64,000 nt of DNA from Dechloromonas denitrificans (GCF_020510685.1 NZ_CP075185.1:3534001-3598000); one strand, 5' to 3'. Positions 53,433 through 63,036 are shown, counted from the first letter of the stretch. Notes: generated by a model not told the origin, from the sequence alone. Translations and numbers: made by a program.

Positions 53433-54023
53433 TCACGACTCGAATAGCCAGCGAGAAACAAGGCGCACGTAACGCGGCATGATCAGAAAGACAACCAACG
53501 CGACGATGGTTGCGGCGACGATGCCATGGCTTATCCCCCATGCCCCCAAGACCGGCACGGCTGCGAACACTGGTGTGAAAAGCGGGGGAATCAGCATGGT
53601 CAGTGGCCAGATTACCGAGGTGGTAATCAGCCACTGCTTCCACGGCGCCGGCTTTTTCTGCGCCGGGAATGGTGGCGTGAACCAGAACTCGATGCCGGGC
53701 TGGATGCGAAACTGGTCGTCACGCTCGAAGGCATCGGCTATCTCGGCCAGCAGGTTGCGGCGGTCGGCCGAACTAGTCCAGCGCTCGGCATCGACGCCGC
53801 TGGCAAAGCGAATCAGGATCGAATATTCGTTGTTGCCGGCTGGCGGGCGGATGATATGCACGCCCTGGTGCCCGGGATATTCGGCGGCCTTGGCGGCGAT
53901 AGTGCGCAACCATTGCTCGTAACGGGCGATGGCGTCGGGCCGAACGCGTTGCTGGATCAGCAGGGTAACGCTGGTGTCCGGTGCTGCGCCGCGCCCGGGC
54001 ATTGCGGTTTGTTCGTTGCTCAT
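53433..54023 (-). CDS. ABM-domain membrane protein
   Basis: The 196-residue protein has an N-terminal ABM domain (VTLLIQQRVRPDAIARYEQWLRTIAAKAAEYPGHQGVHIIRPP) and two C-terminal membrane segments (WLITTSVIWPLTMLIPPLF, GIVAATIVALVVFLIMPRYV). The start at 54023 has GGAAGG upstream. Similar antibiotic-biosynthesis-monooxygenase membrane proteins are known, without an assigned reaction. It lies 20 bases after the amidohydrolase gene. Confidence 0.83.
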   Translation of the reverse strand: MSNEQTAMPGRGAAPDTSVTLLIQQRVRPDAIARYEQWLRTIAAKAAEYPGHQGVHIIRPPAGNNEYSILIRFASGVDAERWTSSADRRNLLAEIADAFERDDQFRIQPGIEFWFTPPFPAQKKPAPWKQWLITTSVIWPLTMLIPPLFTPVFAAVPVLGAWGISHGIVAATIVALVVFLIMPRYVRLVSRWLFES

Positions 54024-54043
54024 GGTTTGCCTTCCGAGCCCGT

Positions 54044-55876
54044 TCAAAATGCCCAGCACATGCAGCCGCCGAGCCCGTCATGCTGATGCAGAGGCCCGTG
54101 CCGATGGGCCTGGCATGGCGGCGCTGACGCCAAGGCGTTGGCGTGATGCGGCATGAGCGGGGCGCCGTAGCCACCGAAACGGGCGACTGGCGACCACTCC
54201 GGCAAAACCGGCAAAGCCGGCGGATCGAGTCGCTGGAATTCCTGCGTGGCGTAAACCGGCTTGCCACCGACGATGGTCAAAACCGATTCCAGCGCCTTGA
54301 TTTCGCTTTCCGGGACGCTGAAGTAGTCGGCCGTAAGCACGCAAAGATCGGCAAACTGGCCGACCGTCAGGCGCCCTTTCTTGTCCGCCTCGCCGGAGAA
54401 GCCGGCGCTGCCAACGGTATACAGGCGAAGCGCTTCTTCCCGACTCAAGCGATTGCTGGCCGGATACAGCGCGAGGCCGCCGCAGGTCCGACCGCTGACC
54501 AGCCAGTAGAGCGCAGCGAAGGGGTTGTAGCTGGCGACGCGGGTGGCATCGGTGCCGGCGCCGACGGGGATGCCCATTTCGAGCATGCGGCGGATGGGCG
54601 GCGTGCGTTGAGCCGCCTTGGCGCCATAGCGTTGGACAAAATACTCGCCCTGAAAGGCCATCCGGTGCTGCACAGCGATGCCGCCACCGAGGGCGCTGAC
54701 GCGCTCGATATTGCGATCGCTGATCGTCTCGGCGTGATCGAAGAACCAGCCAAGGCGGTCGATCGGCACGTTGCGGTGCACTGTCTCCAGCACATCGAGA
54801 AAACGGCTGATCGATTCGTCATAGGTGGCGTGCAGTCGGAACGGCCAGTTGTTCGCGGCGAGCAGGCCGACAACCTCGGCGAGCTCGCCTTCCATGGTGG
54901 CCGGCAGGTCGGGACGCGGCTCGAGAAAATCCTCGAAGTCGGCAGCGGAAAAAACCAGCATCTCGCCAGCGCCGTTGTTCCGATAGAAATCGCTGCCGGC
55001 GCCGGGCGCGGTCATCTTCATCCAGCGTGCGAAATCCTGTTTCTCTTCCTTGGGTTTCTGGGTGAACAGGTTGTAGGCGATACGCACCGTCAATGCGCCT
55101 TGCCGATCCAGTTCGTCGACTACCTGATAATCGTCCGGATAGTTCTGGAAGCCGCCGCCGGCATCGATGCAACTGGTGACGCCGAGCCGGTTCAGTTCGC
55201 GCAGGAAGTGCCGGGTCGAGTTGATCTGGTGCTCGAGCGGCAGTTTCGGCCCCTTGGCCAGCGTCGCATAGAGGATCATCGCATTCGGCTTGGCGAGCAA
55301 CAGCCCGGTCGGATGACCGGCCTTGTCGCGGGCGATCATGCCACCCGGTGGATCGTGGGTATCGCTGGTGTAGCCGATGGCGCGCAGCGCTGCCTGGTTG
55401 AGCATGGCCTGGCAATAGAGATGCAGGATGAAGACGGGGGTGTCCGGCGCCGCGGCGTTGAGTTCGTCGAGGGTGGGCAGGCGGCGTTCGGCAAACTGGA
55501 ATTCGCTCCACCCGCCGACGACGCGGACCCATTGTCCCGGCGGCGTACGCCGGGCCTGCTCGCGAAGCATCTGCAAGGCCAGGGAGAGTGAAGGGACGCC
55601 GTCCCAGCGCAGCTCCAGGTTGTAGTTGAGGCCACCGCGGATCAGGTGCAAATGCGAGTCGTTGAGTCCGGGGATTACCGTGCGCCGACCGAGATCGACG
55701 ACCTGGGTCAGCGGGCCGCGATGACCGATGATTTCGCCATCATCGCCTATCGCCTGGATCAGGCCATCGCGGATGGCCAACGCGGCAACGAAAGGCTGCT
55801 GCCGATCGTTGGTGGCGATCCGGCCATTGTGGAGAATGAGATCGGCTTGCGCCGCATCGTTGCTGATGCTCGTCAT
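54044..55876 (-). CDS. Amidohydrolase family protein (YtcJ/exoenzyme-like)
   Basis: The 610-residue metal-dependent hydrolase has the N-terminal HxH metal motif in VIPGLNDSHLHLIRGG, a middle HAT, FDHAETI and GAGTDATRVASYNPFAALYWLV. The family has urease/dihydroorotase-type TIM barrels; exact substrates are usually unknown. It ends in an unusual tail with His and Cys residues (HRHGPLHQHDG, CMCWAF). It lies next to ABM-domain, pirin and isochorismatase genes. Confidence 0.85.
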   Translation of the reverse strand: MTSISNDAAQADLILHNGRIATNDRQQPFVAALAIRDGLIQAIGDDGEIIGHRGPLTQVVDLGRRTVIPGLNDSHLHLIRGGLNYNLELRWDGVPSLSLALQMLREQARRTPPGQWVRVVGGWSEFQFAERRLPTLDELNAAAPDTPVFILHLYCQAMLNQAALRAIGYTSDTHDPPGGMIARDKAGHPTGLLLAKPNAMILYATLAKGPKLPLEHQINSTRHFLRELNRLGVTSCIDAGGGFQNYPDDYQVVDELDRQGALTVRIAYNLFTQKPKEEKQDFARWMKMTAPGAGSDFYRNNGAGEMLVFSAADFEDFLEPRPDLPATMEGELAEVVGLLAANNWPFRLHATYDESISRFLDVLETVHRNVPIDRLGWFFDHAETISDRNIERVSALGGGIAVQHRMAFQGEYFVQRYGAKAAQRTPPIRRMLEMGIPVGAGTDATRVASYNPFAALYWLVSGRTCGGLALYPASNRLSREEALRLYTVGSAGFSGEADKKGRLTVGQFADLCVLTADYFSVPESEIKALESVLTIVGGKPVYATQEFQRLDPPALPVLPEWSPVARFGGYGAPLMPHHANALASAPPCQAHRHGPLHQHDGLGGCMCWAF

Positions 55877-55912
55877 GCTGCCTCCAATGTCGGGTTTGAC
55901 GGCCGTCGGACC

Positions 55913-56620
55913 TCAAACGGCTTGATCCAGATCGAACAACAGCACTTCCGAGGCTGCTTCGGAAGCGATCACCAGCACCTGCTCGGCCTCGATCTTGGCG
56001 GCATCGCCGGTTTCGAGTCGCACGCCATTGACGCGGACCGCGCCACGCACCACATGCAGGTAGGCGATGCGACCGGCAGCAAGCTGGTGACCTACCTGTT
56101 CGTCGGGAGCCAGCAGACTGGCATAGAGATCGGCATCGCGATGCACGGTGACGCTGCCGGCCCGCCCGTCCCGCGAGGCGACCAGACGTAGCTGGCCACG
56201 CTTGTCATCCGGCGCGAAAAATTTCTGCTCGTAGCTCGGTGCGATGCCACGGGTCGCCGGCTCGATCCAGATCTGGAGAAAGTGCACCGGCGAGCCCGAT
56301 GAAGGGTTGAATTCGCTGTGCTGGACGCCGGCGCCGGCGCTCATCCGCTGCACATCGCCGGGGCGGATCACCGTCCCGTTGCCCATGCTGTCCTTGTGCG
56401 ACAACTCGCCATCCAGCACATAGCTGATGATCTCCATGTCGCGGTGGCCATGCGTGCCGAACCCCTGGCCGGGCTCGACACGATCCTCGTTGATGACGCG
56501 AAGCGGCCCCCAGCCCATCTGCTGCGGATCGTAATAATCGGCAAAGGAAAAGCTGTGCTGGCTGTGCAGCCAGCCGTGGTCGGCTTGGCCGCGGTCGGAA
56601 CTCTTGCGCAGGGTAATCAT
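55913..56620 (-). CDS. Pirin-family protein (YhhW-like)
   Basis: The 235-residue bicupin has metal ligands in [11 protein letters not shown] (two His) and GVQHSEFNP (His and Glu), as in pirin/YhhW proteins with quercetinase activity. It starts [32 protein letters not shown], the family signature. It lies 57 bases after the isochorismatase gene stop on the same strand. Confidence 0.93.
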   Translation of the reverse strand: MITLRKSSDRGQADHGWLHSQHSFSFADYYDPQQMGWGPLRVINEDRVEPGQGFGTHGHRDMEIISYVLDGELSHKDSMGNGTVIRPGDVQRMSAGAGVQHSEFNPSSGSPVHFLQIWIEPATRGIAPSYEQKFFAPDDKRGQLRLVASRDGRAGSVTVHRDADLYASLLAPDEQVGHQLAAGRIAYLHVVRGAVRVNGVRLETGDAAKIEAEQVLVIASEAASEVLLFDLDQAV

Positions 56621-56677
56621 GGCAACCTCGACAGGTGATTTGTGGTCAGGACGTGGCGATACGATGACGCGCGGCGG

Positions 56678-57331
56678 TCAATGGCCTTCGCCGCCGCCAA
56701 ACATCGACTTGGCGTAGATCAGGCCGAGGCCATAGCCGCCGCCATGGGCAATCGAGGTGGCAACCGTCTGGTCGTAGGTCTCGCCGCGCGCCCAGTCGCG
56801 TTGCAGCTCGAGCAAGTACTGCAGCGCCGTCATCGGCCGGACGCCGGCCTGGATCATGCGTTCCATCGCACGTTGATGGGCTTCGTCCGAGACATCGCCA
56901 CAGGCATCGGCGATGACATAGACCTCGAAATCCTGATCGAGCGCCGACAGCGTCGGGCCGACGATACAGACCGATGTCCATAGGCCGGCAATCACCACCT
57001 TGGCCTTGTCGATCTGATTGACGCGCTCGGCAATCCGCGCGTCTTCCCAGGTGTTCATCGTCGTCCGGTCGATGACCTTGGCGTCGGGGAAGACCGATTT
57101 GATTTCATCGAACATCGGGCCGGAAAAGGATTTTTCCGCGACTGTAGTGAGAATGGTGGGAACCTTGAATTCGTGTGCTGCCTTGGCGACCAGCGCGGCG
57201 TTGTTGCGCAGCGTGATCGGGTCGATCGACTTGGTGGCAAAGGCCATCTGCGACTGATGATCGATCATGATCAGCAGATGATTGGTCGGGTTCAGCAGGC
57301 TTGCTCCGGGGGTCGGGGTGGCGCGAGGCAT
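56678..57331 (-). CDS. Isochorismatase-family hydrolase (YcaC-like)
   Basis: The 217-residue protein starts at 57331 with AAAGGA upstream. The cysteine-hydrolase triad is visible: Asp in LIMIDHQSQMAF, Lys in TTVAEKSFSG, Cys in WTSVCIVGPTL. YcaC relatives act on unknown amides. It is divergent from the HxlR gene, which probably regulates it together with the pirin gene. Confidence 0.9.
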   Translation of the reverse strand: MPRATPTPGASLLNPTNHLLIMIDHQSQMAFATKSIDPITLRNNAALVAKAAHEFKVPTILTTVAEKSFSGPMFDEIKSVFPDAKVIDRTTMNTWEDARIAERVNQIDKAKVVIAGLWTSVCIVGPTLSALDQDFEVYVIADACGDVSDEAHQRAMERMIQAGVRPMTALQYLLELQRDWARGETYDQTVATSIAHGGGYGLGLIYAKSMFGGGEGH

Positions 57332-57440
57332 AATTTTTTCCTTTGCGAATGGAACACTCGTTGTGAGTGCGAGTCGGAAGTCTAGTTGCATGAATTTTTT
57401 TTAAAAGTAGGTTCCTCCCGGTAACTATTAGCCATCGATC

Positions 57441-57803
57441 ATGCCCTTACGACCCAAACCCGCAACCCAACCCCCGCTACCCCACGACTGCCCACTAGAG
57501 GATGTACTCATCCTGCTGGCCGGGGCGTGGACCGTCCAGATTCTGTGGTTCCTTCGCGCCGGCCCACGCCGCTTTGGCGATTTGCGCCGCGATCTGACGC
57601 GGGTATCCACCAAGGTGCTGACCAATCGCCTGCGCGTCATGCAGCAACACGGCCTGCTTGAGCGGCAAGTCCTGCCCAGCAATCCGCCCCAGGTCGAATA
57701 CTCGTTGACCCCGATGAGTCGGGAGCTGGAGGCCGTGCTCAACAGCATGGAACAGGTGGGCCGGCGACTGAAACGGCACAGCCTGCAGGAACCGGCCGCC
57801 TGA
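57441..57803 (+). CDS. HxlR-family transcriptional regulator
   Basis: The 120-residue winged-helix protein has the HxlR signature CPLEDVLILLAGAWTVQILWFL, FGDLRRDL...STKVLTNRLRVMQQHGLLER and EYSLTPMSRELE. HxlR proteins often sense quinones or aldehydes through Cys; here Cys17 is conserved. It is divergent from the isochorismatase gene with a 109-base spacer that would hold its operator. Confidence 0.9.
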   Translation: MPLRPKPATQPPLPHDCPLEDVLILLAGAWTVQILWFLRAGPRRFGDLRRDLTRVSTKVLTNRLRVMQQHGLLERQVLPSNPPQVEYSLTPMSRELEAVLNSMEQVGRRLKRHSLQEPAA

Positions 57804-57892
57804 GCAGATAGCATTCGACATTCTTGGCGGGCACCAATCATCGCCGGCGCGGTCTCTGCGACAACGCGGCCGGCGAATAAAGGGAGTGGATG

Positions 57893-58486
57893 ATGGGCAA
57901 GGGGCGTTTGGAAGCATTCAGCGATGGCGTACTGGCCATCATCATCACCATCATGGTGCTTGAGTTGAAAGTACCGCATGGCGAGGAGATCGAGGCTCTG
58001 GCTCCGTTGATTCCGGTGTTTTTAAGTTATGTCCTGAGCTTCGTCTACGTCGGCATCTACTGGAATAACCATCACCACATGCTGCATACGGCGCGTGGTG
58101 TTACCGGGCCTATCCTCTGGGCCAACCTGCACCTGTTGTTCTGGCTATCGCTGTTCCCCTTCGTCACCGGCTGGATGGGGGAGAACCACTTCGCCGCAAT
58201 GCCCTCGGCTGTCTACGGCGTGGTGCTGTTCATGGCGGCACTGGCCTATCGAATGCTCCAGCGCACCATCATCGCTTCTCAGGGCGACAGTTCTTTACTG
58301 AAGATGGCCTTGGGCAGCGACTGGAAAGGGAAATCTTCCCCGACCGCCTACGCCCTCGCCGTACTCCTGGCCTTCTGGTCGCCATCGTTGGCGCAAGGCC
58401 TGTACGTACTGGTGGCACTGATCTGGCTAATTCCCGACCAGCGGATCGAGAAAGCACTGGCCGACAAGGAAGTCCAGGCCGGTTAG
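57893..58486 (+). CDS. TMEM175/DUF1211-family membrane protein
   Basis: The 197-residue protein has about five or six membrane helices and the FSDGVLAIIITIMVLEL signature of TMEM175 channels (FSDG motif lining the potassium filter). A GGGAG sequence precedes the second ATG, chosen as start. Relatives conduct potassium or sodium; the physiological role here is unknown. Confidence 0.88.
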   Translation: MGKGRLEAFSDGVLAIIITIMVLELKVPHGEEIEALAPLIPVFLSYVLSFVYVGIYWNNHHHMLHTARGVTGPILWANLHLLFWLSLFPFVTGWMGENHFAAMPSAVYGVVLFMAALAYRMLQRTIIASQGDSSLLKMALGSDWKGKSSPTAYALAVLLAFWSPSLAQGLYVLVALIWLIPDQRIEKALADKEVQAG

Positions 58487-58546
58487 ATGTACATGACAAA
58501 GACGAAGCGCACCTGATCGACAGGACCCCGGCATCCGTCATGGTCC

Positions 58547-58909
58547 TTGCCGTGCGCCTTTCCACCGTCTAAGAGTGGTGCAGCCCATACCGCCTACCCT
58601 GGCTGGAGCGTCTATTACGCAACCAAGGCCGTCCTCGACCAGCATGCCCGCGCGGTAGCGCTGGACGGCCGGGCGAACCTCAAGTTCTGCAGCGTGGCGC
58701 CGGGCGTCGTCGATACCGACATGCAGGCGGAAATCCGCGCCACCTCGGCCGAGCGTTTCCCGATGCTGGAACGCTTCCAAGCACTCAAGCGCGATGGCCA
58801 CCTGGCGACGGCACAGCAGGCTGCCGGCAAACTGGTGGCGCATCTGCTCTGCGATGCTTACGGGGTCACTCCCTTGGCCGATCTGCGTGACCTTCCCGAC
58901 GTTTCGTAG
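58547..58909 (+). pseudogene. Truncated SDR (3' part of a short-chain dehydrogenase)
   Basis: The in-frame part reads SGAAHTAYPGWSVYYATKAVLDQHARAVALD and CSVAPGVVDTDMQAEIR from about 58572, which corresponds to the catalytic Ser/YxxxK and C-terminal half of an SDR. The N-terminal nucleotide-binding half is missing, and no upstream frame supplies it. The remaining ORF is about half of normal length and starts with unrelated residues. It is likely a decayed gene. Confidence 0.7.
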
Positions 58910-59002
58910 AAACCAAAGCGGGGCACGGGAATCAGAGATTCACTGCTGATAAGATGCAGGCTCCCACCGGTGGCCGGTGGACTTTCTCCGGGATGCGCAG
59001 CG

Positions 59003-59845
59003 ATGAAATTTGAAGGTACGGACACTTACGTCGCCACCGGCGACCTGACGATGGCGGTCAATGCCGCGATGGTGCTGCAGCGGCCGCTGCTGATCAAGGG
59101 CGAGCCGGGCACCGGCAAGACGCTGCTCGCCGAAGAAGTGGCCAGCGCGCTCGGCATGCCGCTCTTCCAGTGGCACATCAAATCGACCACCAAGGCGCAG
59201 CAGGGGCTCTACGAATACGACGCGGTATCGCGGCTGCGCGACTCGCAGCTCGGCGATCCGCGCGTCGAGGACATCGGCCATTACATCGTGCATGGCGTGC
59301 TGTGGCAGGCCTTCGAGTGCGATCAGCCGTCGGTGGTGCTGATCGACGAAATCGACAAAGCCGACATCGAGTTTCCCAACGACCTGCTGCGCGAGCTCGA
59401 CCGCATGGAGTTCCATTGCTACGAGCTGCACCGGACGATCAAGGCCAGGCATCGGCCGTTGATCATCATCACCTCGAACAATGAGAAGGAGCTGCCCGAT
59501 GCCTTTCTGCGCCGCTGCTTCTTCCATTACATCAAGTTCCCGGACCGGACGACGATGCAGCGCATCGTCGGCGTGCATTTCCCGACCCTCAAGCACGAGT
59601 TGCTGAAGGAAGCGCTGGAGGTCTTCTTCGAGCTGCGTGAAGTGCCCGGCCTGAAGAAGAAACCGTCGACCAGCGAATTGATCGACTGGCTGAAACTGCT
59701 GCTGGCCGAGGACATCCCGCCCGAGGCGCTGCGTGCCAAGGAAGCGAAGGATGCCATTCCGCCGCTGCACGGCGCGCTGCTCAAGAACGAACAGGACGTG
59801 CATCTGTTCGAACGCCTGGCCTTCATGGCGCGCCGCAAGAGCTGA
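59003..59845 (+). CDS. MoxR-family AAA+ ATPase
   Basis: The 280-residue ATPase has Walker A (KGEPGTGKTLLAEE), Walker B (VVLIDEIDKAD), sensor 1 (IIITSNNEKELPDAF) and the arginine finger region LRRCFFHYIKFPD. It begins at 59003 with GGGA upstream. The stop is immediately followed by the ATG of the VWA gene, so the two form a MoxR-VWA chaperone pair as in CoxD/CoxE or RavA/ViaA-type systems. The target protein is unknown. Confidence 0.92.
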   Translation: MKFEGTDTYVATGDLTMAVNAAMVLQRPLLIKGEPGTGKTLLAEEVASALGMPLFQWHIKSTTKAQQGLYEYDAVSRLRDSQLGDPRVEDIGHYIVHGVLWQAFECDQPSVVLIDEIDKADIEFPNDLLRELDRMEFHCYELHRTIKARHRPLIIITSNNEKELPDAFLRRCFFHYIKFPDRTTMQRIVGVHFPTLKHELLKEALEVFFELREVPGLKKKPSTSELIDWLKLLLAEDIPPEALRAKEAKDAIPPLHGALLKNEQDVHLFERLAFMARRKS

Positions 59846-61018
59846 ATGCTGGTCGATTTCTTCTTGCACCTGAAGAACCGGCAGTTGCCGGTGTCGACCA
59901 GCGAGCTGCTGGCCCTGCTCGAAGCGCTGCAAGCACGGCTGGTCAGCGGCAGCCTGGATGATTTCTACCTGTTGTCGCGGGCCATCCTGGTCAAGGACGA
60001 AGCCTTGTACGACCGCTTCGACCGGGCCTTCGGCGAATACTTTCAGGGCATCGAGGCCCTGCCCGGCTTCGATACGATGATCCCGGAAGAATGGCTGGAA
60101 CTGGCGGCCCGCCGCCACCTGTCGGAAGAGGACCGGGCCCGGCTGGAGAAGCTCGGCTACGAGAAACTGTTCGAGCAACTGCAGCAGCGGCTGGCCGAGC
60201 AGAAGGAACGCCATGCCGGCGGCAGCAAGTGGATCGGCACCGGCGGCACCTCGCCGTTTGGTCATGGCGGCTACCACCCGGAAGGCGTGCGCATCGGCGG
60301 CGAGTCGGTCGGCAACCGGACGGCGATCAAGGTCTGGGAGCAGCGCGAATTCCGCAATCTCGACGATACCGTCGATCTCGGCGTCCGCAACATCAAGGTC
60401 GCCTTGCGCCGGCTGCGCCGCTTCGCGCGCAAAGGCGCCGCCACCGAACTCGATCTCGACGGCACCATCGCCGGCACCGCCCGCAACGGCGGCTGGCTCG
60501 ACCTGCAGTTGCGCCCCGAGCGCCACAACGCCATCAAGGTCCTGCTCTTCCTCGACATCGGCGGCTCGATGGATGACCACATCGCCGCCTGCGAGGAGCT
60601 GTTCTCGGCCGCCCGCAGCGAGTTCAAGCACCTGGAACATTTCTATTTCCACAACTGCGTCTATGAAGGCGTATGGAAAGACAACCGGCGGCGCCATGAT
60701 GAAAGACTGTCGACCTGGGATGTCATTCACACCTACGGCCCCGACTACAAACTGATTTTCGTCGGCGATGCCAGCATGAGCCCTTACGAAATTTCCTACC
60801 CCGGCGGCAGCGTCGAGCACTGGAACGAGGAGGCCGGCGCGCTCTGGCTGGAACGCCTGCTCGCCACCTGGGCCCACGCCGCCTGGCTCAATCCCCTGCC
60901 GGAAGCCGACTGGAGCTACACGCCGTCGATACAGATGATTCAGCAATTGATCGGCAAACGGATGTTTCCACTGACCATCGACGGCCTGGAACAGGCCATG
61001 CGCAGCCTGTCGAGGTAG
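59846..61018 (+). CDS. VWA-domain protein (CoxE-like), MoxR partner
   Basis: The 390-residue protein has a helical N-terminal part and a C-terminal VWA domain with the metal-ion site beginning DIGGSMDDH (DxGxS). A Gly-rich linker (GGTSPFGHGGYHPEGVRIGG) lies near residues 130-150. It starts one base after the MoxR stop. Such pairs help assemble metal enzymes; none is encoded next to it here. Confidence 0.9.
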   Translation: MLVDFFLHLKNRQLPVSTSELLALLEALQARLVSGSLDDFYLLSRAILVKDEALYDRFDRAFGEYFQGIEALPGFDTMIPEEWLELAARRHLSEEDRARLEKLGYEKLFEQLQQRLAEQKERHAGGSKWIGTGGTSPFGHGGYHPEGVRIGGESVGNRTAIKVWEQREFRNLDDTVDLGVRNIKVALRRLRRFARKGAATELDLDGTIAGTARNGGWLDLQLRPERHNAIKVLLFLDIGGSMDDHIAACEELFSAARSEFKHLEHFYFHNCVYEGVWKDNRRRHDERLSTWDVIHTYGPDYKLIFVGDASMSPYEISYPGGSVEHWNEEAGALWLERLLATWAHAAWLNPLPEADWSYTPSIQMIQQLIGKRMFPLTIDGLEQAMRSLSR

Positions 61019-61110
61019 AACGGGCGCCTCCGTTGCCGGTAGAATGAGATGAGCGAGGCGCAGCCCGGCAATGGCTCCGCCCCGCCCCGATCGACGGAAG
61101 GAAAGCCCGT

Positions 61111-62397
61111 ATGGAAATCTGGATTCTGGTCGCACTGATCCTCAGTTGCGGTGTGCTGGCCATGGCTGAAATGGCCGTCGGCGCCAGCCGCATTTCCCAT
61201 CTCGCCATGCGCGCCGAACAGGGTTCGACGGCAGCCGCGGCGGTACTCGGGTTTCGCCAGCATGCCAGCCGTCTGCTGGCCACCACGCAGCTCGGCATCA
61301 CCGCTCTTGCCATGCTCTCCGGGGTCTATGGCGAAGCGCTCTGGGTGCCCCGCCTGCAGGCCTCGATTGGCGAGATCCTGCCGGTCGCCGATAGCTTGGC
61401 CTACGCGATTGCGCTGGGTTTGGTCGTCACCGTGATCACTTTCTTTTCCATCGTCTTCGGCGAAGTAATCCCGAAGCGCCTGGCCCTGGCCCATCCGGAA
61501 GCCCTTGCCGAGTCGCTGGCCGGCCTGATCACCTTGTTGCTCAAGCTCGCCCACCCGCTGGTCATCGTGGTTTCCAAAACGGCCGACGGGGTACTCCAGC
61601 TGTTTCCCTTCAAAGGCAGCGCCGAGGCCACCGCCTCCGACGAAATCCGTTTCCTGATCGAAGCCGGGCGCAAGGAAGGCAATCTCGACCGGACCGAGAG
61701 CGAAATTCTCGGCAACGTCTTTCGCCTGGATAACCGCTGCGTCGCCGGCATCATGACCCCGGCGGCTGACATCGCCTGCCTCGACCTCAGCTTGCCGCGC
61801 GAAGAGAACCTGAAAGTACTGCAACAACGCCCGGTGTCGCGTTTTCTGCTGTGCAAGGGCGGGATATCGAACGCCCTGGGTTTTGTCAAAAGCCGGGAAT
61901 TGCTGCAGGAACTGCTGAACGGCAACAATCTCGATTTTGGCAAGCTGTCGCCGATGCCGCCGCACTATGTTCCCGGGACGCTGTCGCTGATCGGCCTGCT
62001 CGAGTTCTTCAAGGAAAAGCAGACCCGATCGGCGCTGGTCGCCAACGAATTCGGCGTTACCGAAGGGCTGGTGACCCTCTCCGACCTGATGGGCACGGTG
62101 GTCGGCGATGTTCTTTCCGGCGCGGTCGAGACGCCTCTGGCGCTTCAGCGAACCGATGGCAGCTGGTTACTCGACGGCTTGCTGGCCATCGACGAGATGA
62201 AGGTGCTGCTCGGCATCAAGGAGTTGCCGGAAGAGGATCTCGGCAACTACCACACGGTCGGCGGCTTCATCATCGTTCACCTCGGGCGGATTCCCAAGAA
62301 AACCGAATCGTTCGATTGGGCCGGCTGGCATTTCGAGATCATGGATATGGAGAAGAACCGGGTGGACGAGGTGCTCGCCACCCGCAGTATTGCTTGA
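61111..62397 (+). CDS. CNNM/CorC-type membrane protein (hemolysin-like)
   Basis: The 428-residue protein has an N-terminal CNNM domain with four hydrophobic segments and the conserved FGEVIPKRLAL motif, two CBS domains (VAGIMTPAADIACLDL, FGVTEGLVTLSDLMGTVVGDV) and a C-terminal CorC_HlyC domain (NYHTVGGFIIVHLGRIPKKTES). Family members are implicated in Mg2+ or Co2+ export. It is monocistronic as far as seen. Confidence 0.93.
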   Translation: MEIWILVALILSCGVLAMAEMAVGASRISHLAMRAEQGSTAAAAVLGFRQHASRLLATTQLGITALAMLSGVYGEALWVPRLQASIGEILPVADSLAYAIALGLVVTVITFFSIVFGEVIPKRLALAHPEALAESLAGLITLLLKLAHPLVIVVSKTADGVLQLFPFKGSAEATASDEIRFLIEAGRKEGNLDRTESEILGNVFRLDNRCVAGIMTPAADIACLDLSLPREENLKVLQQRPVSRFLLCKGGISNALGFVKSRELLQELLNGNNLDFGKLSPMPPHYVPGTLSLIGLLEFFKEKQTRSALVANEFGVTEGLVTLSDLMGTVVGDVLSGAVETPLALQRTDGSWLLDGLLAIDEMKVLLGIKELPEEDLGNYHTVGGFIIVHLGRIPKKTESFDWAGWHFEIMDMEKNRVDEVLATRSIA

Positions 62398-62427
62398 TCA
62401 GCACCGCCCCGGCGCGTTCGCCCAGAA

Positions 62428-62970
62428 TCAAGGCCGGGCGAGCCAGAACAAGGCGGTGACCGTCTTCGCATCGGTAATCTGGCCGCTCCACACCGCCTGT
62501 CTGGCTGCTTCCGGCGACAGTTCGACCACTTCGAGAAATTCATTGTGATCGAGTTGCTTTTCGCCAGCCAGATGCAGGCCGCGGGCACTGAATATCTCGA
62601 TCCGTTCGTCGGAATAACCGATGCACGGGTGCATTACCCCGAGATACTCCCATTCGCTGGCCGTGTAGCCCGTCTCTTCAAGCAATTCGCGGCGCGCCGT
62701 ATCGATGATCGCCTCGCCTGGATCGATTTTCCCGGCCGGCAACTCAAGGAAAACCCGACGTAGCGGGTAGCGAAACTGCCGTTCGAAAAGCAGGTTGCCA
62801 TTTTCCAGGAAGGCCAACACCACCACAGCGCCGGGATGCACGATGTATTCGCGGATCGACTCCTTGCCATTGGGCAACAGAACCTGATCCTTGCGCACCT
62901 CGAGCAGGGCACCCTTGAAAACCGTGGTGCTGGAAATCTCCGATTCAATCAGGTGGGCGTCGTGCGACAT
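62428..62970 (-). CDS. Nudix hydrolase (ADP-ribose pyrophosphatase type)
   Basis: The 180-residue protein has the Nudix box GKIDPGEAIIDTARRELLEETG (in parts: GKIDPGE and RRELLEETG) with the catalytic Glu residues, and YIVHPGAVVVLAF and QFRYPLRRVFLELPAG typical of NudF-like ADP-ribose pyrophosphatases. It is convergent with the CNNM gene and lies downstream of the nuo terminator on the same strand. Confidence 0.9.
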   Translation of the reverse strand: MSHDAHLIESEISSTTVFKGALLEVRKDQVLLPNGKESIREYIVHPGAVVVLAFLENGNLLFERQFRYPLRRVFLELPAGKIDPGEAIIDTARRELLEETGYTASEWEYLGVMHPCIGYSDERIEIFSARGLHLAGEKQLDHNEFLEVVELSPEAARQAVWSGQITDAKTVTALFWLARP

Positions 62971-62987
62971 ATCAATCTCCGAAAAGC

Positions 62988-63013
62988 AAAACGCCCCGGC
63001 CAGCGGGGCGTTT
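62988..63013 (-). terminator. Terminator of the nuo operon
   Basis: On the minus strand AAACGCCCC and GGGGCGTTTT form a nine-base stem with a short loop, ending in a T-run. It lies 24 bases after the nuoN stop and so ends the Complex I operon, before the Nudix gene. Confidence 0.8.
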
Positions 63014-63036
63014 ACAAACGATGGTTCAGCCTTGCA

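Noticed and set aside
58940..61135. Minus-strand open frame of 731 codons
   Set aside because: It is antisense to the MoxR and VWA genes and has shadow composition.
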